A stretch of 64,000 bases of DNA. Origin: Chondrilla cf. caribensis (Eukaryota; Porifera; Demospongiae; Chondrillida; Chondrillidae). The translations under genes and the position numbers were made by a program. The stretch covers positions 2,647,501-2,711,500 of the forward strand of contig OZ026562.1 of NCBI GenBank assembly GCA_964020155.1. Direction: 5' to 3'. Below are positions 57,370 through 64,000 of the stretch, piece by piece (within the stretch, counting starts at the first letter, position 1; each line of letters begins with the position of its first letter). The notes beneath the pieces are model-generated. The model had not been told where the DNA came from and did no database searches. It saw only the letters and a list, made by a program, of their open reading frames with translations.

Positions 57370-57961
57370 CCTCGTCTTTTTATGGACCCTTCAAGAGATC
57401 AAAAATCTGTTTCTTTGAGAACAAACAGATTTCTGCAACGAGTGTCCATGACTTTCTAAGAGAAAAGGAGAATGCAACAGATCTCAACTTATACACCCCC
57501 ATTCATCCGTTAGGTGGAACTGCTTTCCTATACCACAATCCAGGAAGAGATGGTGAGAACTAACAGTATTATTATGTACGCATTAGTATTTTTGCTCAAC
57601 ATCAAACTTGCATTATACAATTGGAACAATTTGTACACCAGAAATAATTATGCAAGAATACAGTACATAACAAAAGTAATGTGTGTGCATAGTGAGTTAA
57701 CATGGTCATGAGTTTAAAATCAAATGTTCTGTTGATTGCCTAGGTGACTGGAAAACCAATGGTTACTGCTGGTACCAAAATGGTCGAAAACTCCTCCCCA
57801 GATTGAACCCAGTTGTGGTGAAGATGTACTACTTCCTTCTAATGGAGAGCGAGGGTGGTCCAGTCAAGACCAATGACTTTAGAAAGATCACATATCGCCT
57901 GGTGGATGACCCTAAAGGAGTACAAGGGATATTCATTCAGTACTCGGGCATGTCCTGTTGA
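57370..57961 (+). CDS. CG-1-like domain protein, last two exons (N-terminus not found)
   Basis: Exon 57370(approximate)-57552 ends in a GTGAGA donor. Exon 57744-57961 starts after a CCTAG acceptor in matching phase and stops with TGA. Together they give about 130 residues: DLNLYTPIHPLGGTAFLYHN, then DGDWKTNGYCWYQNGRKLLP, VVVKMYYFL, FRKITYRLVDD and GVQGIFIQYSG. The pattern (G-T/S-x-F-L-Y, then D-G-x-x-W, a K-x-Y segment, and a final x-I-F-I-Q-Y) resembles the CG-1 DNA-binding domain of CAMTA factors, in diverged form. There is no CAMTA context (no IPT, ankyrin or IQ parts). The upstream start is unknown. The function may be DNA binding; this is inference. Confidence 0.55.
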
Positions 57962-58089
57962 AGCCATGAAGACAACACATAATCAGGACTGATAAGAAAC
58001 GTAAATGTATTATGGGGTTGGGTATTTGTTGTTTCAAGGTTGTGTAAGATTGAATTAGATCATAGACCCTCTAACAACTGGACTGGAAA

Positions 58090-58632
58090 CTGTTTATATT
58101 ATGTATAAATGTCAATACGTTACTACGCGTACATTTGTATAAATTAATCCACCCGCAAAGCTGGAAGCGTTCATATGCTAGTGAATCGTCGAAGAAAGAA
58201 GTGATCAGAAGTGCGCCAGAGAGAGGCCCCAGGGAAAGAAAAAGCATGTTTCCCAAATGAAGAGCACACAGGAGGAAGATTAACAGTGGAAGACAACCGA
58301 GTAAAGTGTTGGTCATGAGAAGAAGGGAGGGGAAAGAGAGAAGCAAGTTAAGGAGACTGCTGTGAATGTGTACACTTGTACATCAGGCAGGCTAGGTGTA
58401 TTTTGCGGCAGACTGCAAGTGTGGTCAAACCCAGTTCAGCTCTTGCAGCAGTGGCAGACTCGTGTTTCTGACGATGCAACACCACACAGCAAGCATAATT
58501 GAGAAGAGTCTCCATCTGCTGTGCTTCTATTTTGGTACAGGAGTCCCAAACAACATCACAGTAATCCAACACGGGAAGGATGTAAGATTTAAGAAAAAGA
58601 ACAAGCAAGGAACGTCGAATTGAATGCCACAT
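58090..58632 (-). pseudogene. LINE (L2/CR1-like) 3'-terminal RT fragment
   Basis: The open part 58348-58632 has VLFLKSYILPVLDYCDVVWD and a following ARAELGLTTLAVCR segment, the usual region after the RT catalytic core in L2/CR1-type elements. Sequence further on, broken by stops and frameshifts, still shows the SFGKHAFSF-like ending motif. The catalytic core is absent. Confidence 0.75.
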
Positions 58633-58639
58633 ACTTACA

Positions 58640-58860
58640 ACAAGGGGGGAAATACGTCATTTATGACAAAAACATACACCATGCAGATACATACACCATG
58701 CAGATACATACATGAGGCATGTTAAAAGAAAAGAAACTCGGACACAGGCGTAAACCAAACCAGCATTTAACTGAAAGGGATGCCTGGCAAGTAAAGTGGT
58801 GATATGAGAGAAAAAAAAAAGAAAAAAAAAGATAAATAATAAATAAAGCATTATTAACAA
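58640..58860. other. Junction between two LINE pieces
   Basis: Contains three tandem copies of an 18-bp unit (acaccatgcagatacatac) at 58675-58710 and an A-rich tract (gagaaaaaaaaaagaaaaaa) at 58808-58830. The A-rich tract is a T-rich run on the minus strand, just 3' of the R2-type element's ORF. Otherwise I see nothing. Confidence 0.6.
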
Positions 58861-61395
58861 TTATTGGGTATGTATTAAAGGTGTATTTGAGTTCCATTCA
58901 GTGCTATATCTTGCTTGGAAAATGTGAGCTGAGCATGCGACGGCAATCTTGCTCAGTTTGTGTAGGAGGTTCGCAGTTGATCGTCTGTTCTGTGTCTTGA
59001 GGATGGTATGGAAGGTGGTAATTGCTTCTTTAGTAAAATGGCCAAGGGAACCAATTTCTAGAGTGTCCAAGTTTGCAGAGAAGCCTGCTGCCTCCAGGTC
59101 GGTTAAGAGAGAGATGTAATTTTGCTTGGTTTGTTTTCTCATTCTGGCATTTGCCATGTTTTCTATTGTGTTTGCTGGTACTGTGAGCTCCAATAGCTTG
59201 ACAGTCTTGTCCTTGATGATGACTATGTCTGGGCGGGCAGTGGTCTGTACCATGGAAAGGGGCACAGTTGATGGAGGATTGTCCATTGCTCTGTGACCTG
59301 TCAGGTCTGCATACAGGGTTGATCCATCAGGGAGTTGTGATTTGAGTATCTCTACAATTTGGGCCAAGACAGAATCATGACGCCAAGTGTAGCGGTCCTG
59401 TGCTAGGGCAGTTGGGCAGTAGTTCAAAATGTGATTGACTGTGCAGGGTTGTGAGCGACAGAGGGGACAGGAGGGGTCCGATTGTATCCTCCAACGGCAT
59501 AGGTTACGGTAGACAGTCAGCACCAGCTCGGATCATGAAGGACATCTGTCCAGCTGGAAGGGAGAACATGATCCGAGACCATGCATTGGATTGTTGTTCG
59601 AGGGTAATCACATCTAGAAGCTTGGACTGTACTGACAGGGACTCAAGGTGGTGGCTCCAATGGGCTGCATGTTCTTTGATTAAGCTGCTGTTCAGTAATT
59701 TCATCAGAGCTATAGTTTGTGTGGATGAGGATGCTGGTGGTGGTCCAGATATGATGTCAAGACTCCTCGATGGAATAGACTCCCTTTTGGCAAATTCCGG
59801 GTCAAGGATTAGGTCTTCAATTTCCTTAATGCTTCTGACTTGAGCTAACAACCTTAGTTTGGCTTTTTCCTGTACATGGGGCAAGTACGGGAAGTTGGTT
59901 ACGTCTGGGTGGAATATGGATGCCAGGGTTGCACATCTTGGGATACGCAACCAGCGCTTTAGGAAGGAGGTAACTCTGGTTTGAAGTTTGTTGATGGTGC
60001 TTTGAGAGATACGGTCTACTGTCAGATTGAATAGGAGTGAGGGGACAAGATAAAATTTGTAAATCCAAGCTTTGTATTCTCCCCTGATGTGTCTCCGGTC
60101 GATCTCGTTAAGGGCCGTATAGACTCTCTCTGTGATTTTCTTGCCAGAGTGAAGCTTGGTGTTTGTAGGAGTAGCTCTAATGACTTGGCCCAGGAACTTG
60201 GTAGGGGCAGACGTGATATTACGGGTGGATCCCTGATGTACCTTGAAGGTTGTCCAGTTGTTCACTTTCTTGCCATCGAAGACATAAGATATACATTTAT
60301 CTGGGCGAATTTCTAGTCCAAGGTCAGAGCACTTGCGGTCAATGTCCTTCAGTGCAGATTGGTGGTCCTTAGGCGAAGTTGACAGCAGGGTGGTGTCATC
60401 TGCATAGCCCATTACTGAGCGCGGTGTTGTTTGAGTCTGCTTAGGCTGCAGGGCTGCTGCACGGACTTTTTTCAGTGGATGCTTAGGGGGAACAGAGGTG
60501 ATGGGGAGGAAAGCTTTTGATGACTTTTGTGCAAAATGCCATTTGATGGTGTTGATGTTGATTATCTCTAAGGCTACATCTCTGTATCTTAGAATGGCTT
60601 GGCCATCAGGTTGGTACTCTTGTACTTGGCAGTGGTACCATCCATCAGGTTCTTCAGAAGACTCCTCCTGCCACTCTATATAAATATAAGAGTCAACTGG
60701 AGGCAGACCAGCTGAATTTGGTACTGTGGTAGTCATCTGGAATCCAGTAGTAGGCAATTTCTCTGCATAGGCGATGACTGGGTGGTAGCAGAGCAGAAAT
60801 AGTAGCGGAGAGAGTGTGTCACCCTGAAATATTCCTTTCGTGATTTGAAATGGGGGTGTGCACCATTTGCTGGTGGAGATGGAGGCCGTTAGCTTGGAGT
60901 ACATGTCCGCCACGTAGGTTCTTACTTGTGAGGGGACTAGGATGTGATGTAGCATGTCCAGGATGAGCTGGTGGGGGATTGACCCAAAAGCATTTTGTAG
61001 ATCAATGAAGGTCATTGATAGGGGGAGACCATGCATCCTGGCATTGTCAATGATGGCATTTAGAGAAAGTATGTGTTCAAACACCCCTGCTACGCCCAAA
61101 AGGAAACCTTTCTGGACTTCTGAGTTAATTATGGCATTGTCCATCATGTATCTCTTTAGTCGTGAGGCTAGGATACGGTTAAATAGTTTGCCAATGGTCG
61201 ATGTTAAAGCGATAGGTCGAAAATTTGCAGGGTTAGTTGGATCACCACTTTTGTGTATGAGACGGAGGTTGCCTTTACACCATGAAGCAGGTGCACAGGG
61301 GCTTTTCAGCAGGATTTTCGAGAAGAGGGTTGCGAGAAAATGATGGGTGCTCGGTAGTGACTTTAGGTGGAAGTAAGAAATCTTACCTAGCTAGA
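58861..61395 (-). pseudogene. 5'-truncated non-LTR retrotransposon with R2-type endonuclease and a Tudor-like insert in the RT
   Basis: RT frame: open from about 61395, with NLRLIHKSGDPTNPANFRPI, then motif A (TFIDLQNAFGSIPH), motif B (FQGDTLSPLLF) and catalytic YADD (residues 238-241 from the Met at 61147). Between motifs B and C lies an unusual stretch of about 120 residues with YIYIEWQEE, DGWYHCQVQEY and GQAILRYRD, which looks Tudor- or Agenet-like. The RT frame ends at 59504. An overlapping second frame (58861-59523) carries a CCHC knuckle (CPLCRSQPCTVNHILNYC) and a restriction-like endonuclease motif (RPDIVII then KLLELTVP). One frameshift near 59515 separates the two. This domain order fits R2/NeSL/Hero-type elements. 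The 5' end, with N-terminal zinc fingers, is missing. Confidence 0.85.
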
Positions 61396-61821
61396 TATAT
61401 AGACAGACCTAGATATCTAGCTGGTTCATAGCTTCGAGGTTGCTATTACAACAGTATGAACAATGATTGTAAGTCAACTTACTTGAAAAATGGCATAAGT
61501 ACACTTCTTCCTCCACGTATGCCTGATAGTCTGGATGCTCCGTGGAATGCCTGCTAGTCTGGATGCTGGCATCTTGTAATACGTGGTAACCTCGGTAGCT
61601 GCTGTCGGGGATCTTCGGACACAATTATTATTGCTAGAGACACGTGGTCCGTAAATTATACCATAGATAATACCGGTAATACTAGACCCGACCTTTGTAA
61701 GAAGGCTTAAAATTTATCAGACCACGCCCACTACAGTAATCGAGGATTGTCCTCATAACTCCCAGCCAGTAGACCTCAGTACACTCATAGACTCTATGGT
61801 ACACTGAAGAGGTCAGCGAAA
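61396..61821. promoter_or_regulatory. 5' flank of ALG2
   Basis: A short ctagatat-rich stretch (61390-61430) abuts the LINE's truncated end. Beyond that I see nothing definite; the ALG2 promoter should lie within about 300 bp of its ATG. Confidence 0.4.
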
Positions 61822-63024
61822 ATGGTTCGCGTGGCTTTCGTTCATCCTGACCTCGGCATTGGCGGGGCAGAACGGTTTGTGATCGACGCAGGATTGGCTC
61901 TGAAAGCTCGAGGTCACACTGTTGACATGTTTACGGCACATCACGACCCTAACCACTGTTTTCTAGAAACCAAGGACGGATCTCTGAATGTCCTTTGTGC
62001 CGGAGACTGGCTCCCGAGGAAGATATTTGGTCGTTTATATGCTCTTTGTGCTTATGTTCGAATGATGTACCTGGCCATTTATATCCTCTTATGTCATCGG
62101 TCAAAATTCGATATTTTCTTCTGTGATCAAGTGTCCGCCTGTGTCCCCCTGTTGAAGCTATCCGGCTCCAAAGTGTTGTTTTACTGTCATTTCCCGGACC
62201 AGCTATTGACTAACAGGGACTGGTGGATGAAGAAGTGGTACCGAAGGCCCCTGGATTGGTGGGAGGAGAAGACAACTGGCATGGCTGATGAAATTCTAGT
62301 GAACAGTAACTTCACAGCGAAAATATTTCGTGACACATTTAAGAGTTTGAAGCGGAGAAAAACCATCGTGCTGTATCCTTCGCTCCATTTTCAAGCATTT
62401 GATGCAGAGGTTCCAGACATTGACCTGGACATCCCCAACCAGGCCACATACGTCCTAGCGTCAATCAACAGGTATGAGAGGAAAAAGAACCTGAGTCTGT
62501 GCCTGGATGCCTTGAATCAGTTTATGCGTCGCATAAATCCGAGTCAGTTTGCAGACGTACATCTCGTAATAGCAGGAGGCTATGATGAGCGTGTTGTTGA
62601 AAACAAGGAGTATTATGATGAATTACGTGCACAGACCATCAGATTGGGTCTTGTAGAACATGTCACGTTCCTTCGATCCATCAGTCATGAAGTCAAGCTT
62701 GCCCTTTTGAAGAAATGTTCCCTCCTGCTCTATACTCCTGACAAGGAACACTTTGGTATTGTCCCACTGGAAGCTATGTACATGAGCACTCCAGTTATTG
62801 CCACTAACAGTGGTGGGCCACTGGAGACCATTGTCAGTGGGGAAACAGGCTACCTCACCAATCCAGATTCGAGCTCTTATGCTGAGCGCCTTCTCTATTT
62901 CTTCCACGAGAGAAAGGAAATTGAAAACATGGGGAAAAGAGCGAAACATAGAGTTATTACGAAATTCTCGTTTGATGTGTTTACAGATAAACTCAACCAA
63001 ATCGTCCAGAAGCTAATAGATTGA
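61822..63024 (+). CDS. ALG2: Alpha-1,3/1,6-mannosyltransferase ALG2 (intronless)
   Basis: A single open frame of 400 codons, near the 416 residues of the human enzyme. The N-terminal HPDLGIGGAERFVIDAGLAL is the GT-B donor/acceptor loop of the family. Further matches: CAGDWLPR, CDQVSACVP, FYCHFPDQLLTNRD, ETTGMADEILVNSNFTA-like sequence, SINRYERKKNLSL, AGGYDER, and the EX7E-type donor site within EHFGIVPLEAMYM. Hydrophobic stretches near residues 75-95 (LCAYVRMMYLAIYILLC) fit the family's membrane association. In the N-glycan pathway ALG2 adds the second and third mannose to the dolichol-linked oligosaccharide on the cytosolic face of the ER. The start is chosen at the only Met before the conserved loop. 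All motifs are present, so it is probably functional. Confidence 0.96.
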   Translation: MVRVAFVHPDLGIGGAERFVIDAGLALKARGHTVDMFTAHHDPNHCFLETKDGSLNVLCAGDWLPRKIFGRLYALCAYVRMMYLAIYILLCHRSKFDIFFCDQVSACVPLLKLSGSKVLFYCHFPDQLLTNRDWWMKKWYRRPLDWWEEKTTGMADEILVNSNFTAKIFRDTFKSLKRRKTIVLYPSLHFQAFDAEVPDIDLDIPNQATYVLASINRYERKKNLSLCLDALNQFMRRINPSQFADVHLVIAGGYDERVVENKEYYDELRAQTIRLGLVEHVTFLRSISHEVKLALLKKCSLLLYTPDKEHFGIVPLEAMYMSTPVIATNSGGPLETIVSGETGYLTNPDSSSYAERLLYFFHERKEIENMGKRAKHRVITKFSFDVFTDKLNQIVQKLID

Positions 63025-64000
63025 AATCATGAATCAAGTGTATTGACTACTCTTTCAATGTGTGTTTATTTAGAAAAGATGCAATTTAATTTAGACATCA
63101 TCTTGAGTAATATTTTTCGTGTGTATTAATGAATTGATGATCATTGTACGTGTTTATCTTATAAACTTGATGTAACAGAAATGAGTTGATGGGGTTAGGA
63201 TTGCCCGGACGCCATATTAACGAAACGTATAATGACGTTTGTTATGTCGTAATAATTTAGCGCGCCACATGTACGAGGGCCACCTTTAAAAGGTAGTAGT
63301 GTTTTAGTACTTCTGGTCGCTTACGAAGCTCACATTTTCATCTATTCGGCGATATCTTCTTGAATCAATCTCTCTTGACTTAAAGATTCTTGTATCGTGT
63401 TTTTTTCTCGAGGTAAGCATTTTATTCAATAAAACTGTGTTTTTACTATATCTAAGTTGAGTTGACGAGATACGAATCATTAAGAGTGTTTCAATTTTCT
63501 CCATTGATGCATTGGTATCTTAATCTCCTAAATCGGCCTATGATACAATCCCTCAATTCGAGTTATCCCACTTGACCTCCATTTTGTGTAGGTATTTTTG
63601 TACATGTGGGTCTTTCTCTGACAGCTGATACCGATTTGCCTACCTTACAAGTTAATGCTGTAACATAGTGTTTTCCCGCCTCATTTTAGCTCGTGGGACG
63701 GAACACAGTCCTGCGGTTGTTCGTTAGGGATCAGTTCCCGTTCAAGGCGGGTGTATGGTTAGGTTGTACCATAGACCCTAGATACCAGTGATTGAAACTC
63801 TCTTCGTGTATCGGAGAATTGGTCGTTGAAATGAATTCAGTCTAATTCAAGTGTAAAATCGTGTGTCTTGACACAAAAATATATCAGGAATTGGTTGATG
63901 CTAAACGATGCTGTTTAGCATTGTAAATGGATAGAGAGATAGAGACATTAAAGAGGATTGGCTTATCAGCCCGATGATGATGATGATAACTGGGGTTGAT
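63025..64000. other. Right-hand flank, no gene seen
   Basis: The 3' flank of ALG2 and beyond. A possible AATAAA-like signal (ttcaataaaactg) lies at 63425-63437. A short (GAT)n run closes the window. No exon was recognised. Confidence 0.5.

Noticed and set aside
62623..63000. 125-codon ORF antisense to ALG2
   Set aside because: It is a shadow of the ALG2 coding frame.

Overview
The window is animal (metazoan) nuclear DNA. Genes are split by many GT-AG introns and encode recognisable animal proteins: RAB3GAP2, HSDL2, DMAP1 and ALG2. Most of the rest is transposon debris and simple repeats. An early-branching invertebrate, possibly a sponge, fits the mix of orthologues and mobile elements, but the sequence alone does not prove the species. 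Exon joins given here were read by eye from reading-frame continuity and splice signals. No alignment or transcript was available.

Layout. At 1-6112 (minus) is the 5' half of a RAB3GAP2-like gene running off the left edge. It is head to head with HSDL2 (6516-13614, plus), a short-chain dehydrogenase with an SCP2 domain and a C-terminal SKL. At 14098-16681 (minus) is the first of five paralogous small two-membrane-segment proteins, here called A to E. A is head to head with DMAP1 (16843-27412, plus, 18 coding exons). B (28315-31492, minus), C (34948-37704, minus), D (39050-44527, minus) and E (48136-51379, plus) follow. All five share one exon plan: a 10-nt first coding exon, a Pro/Gln-rich exon, a 17-nt microexon and two membrane exons.

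Mobile DNA fills the spaces. A Penelope-like retroelement (40745-43303) sits inside intron 2 of gene D. It has 190-bp inverted terminal repeats, a 13-bp target duplication and hammerhead-ribozyme-like termini. Two 1328-bp inverted-repeat elements (44781-46108 and 54518-55845) lie in opposite orientation, each carrying the same nested Tigger-like insert. A Ulp1-protease/PHD fragment lies in a separate inverted-repeat element (46162-47427). A large inverted-repeat element (53747-57084) contains a RecQ-like helicase exon and one of the twin elements. Non-LTR retrotransposon pieces lie at 33115-34440, 58090-58632 and 58861-61395; the last has an R2-type endonuclease and an unusual insert inside its reverse transcriptase. 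Two CG-1-like exons (about 57370-57961) precede the LINE block. The window ends with an intronless ALG2 (61822-63024).

The conserved genes serve unrelated housekeeping roles: Rab GTPase regulation, peroxisomal lipid metabolism, chromatin regulation and N-glycan assembly. The lineage-specific interest is in the A-E family, the decayed DMAP1 exon copy beside gene B, and the layered transposons.
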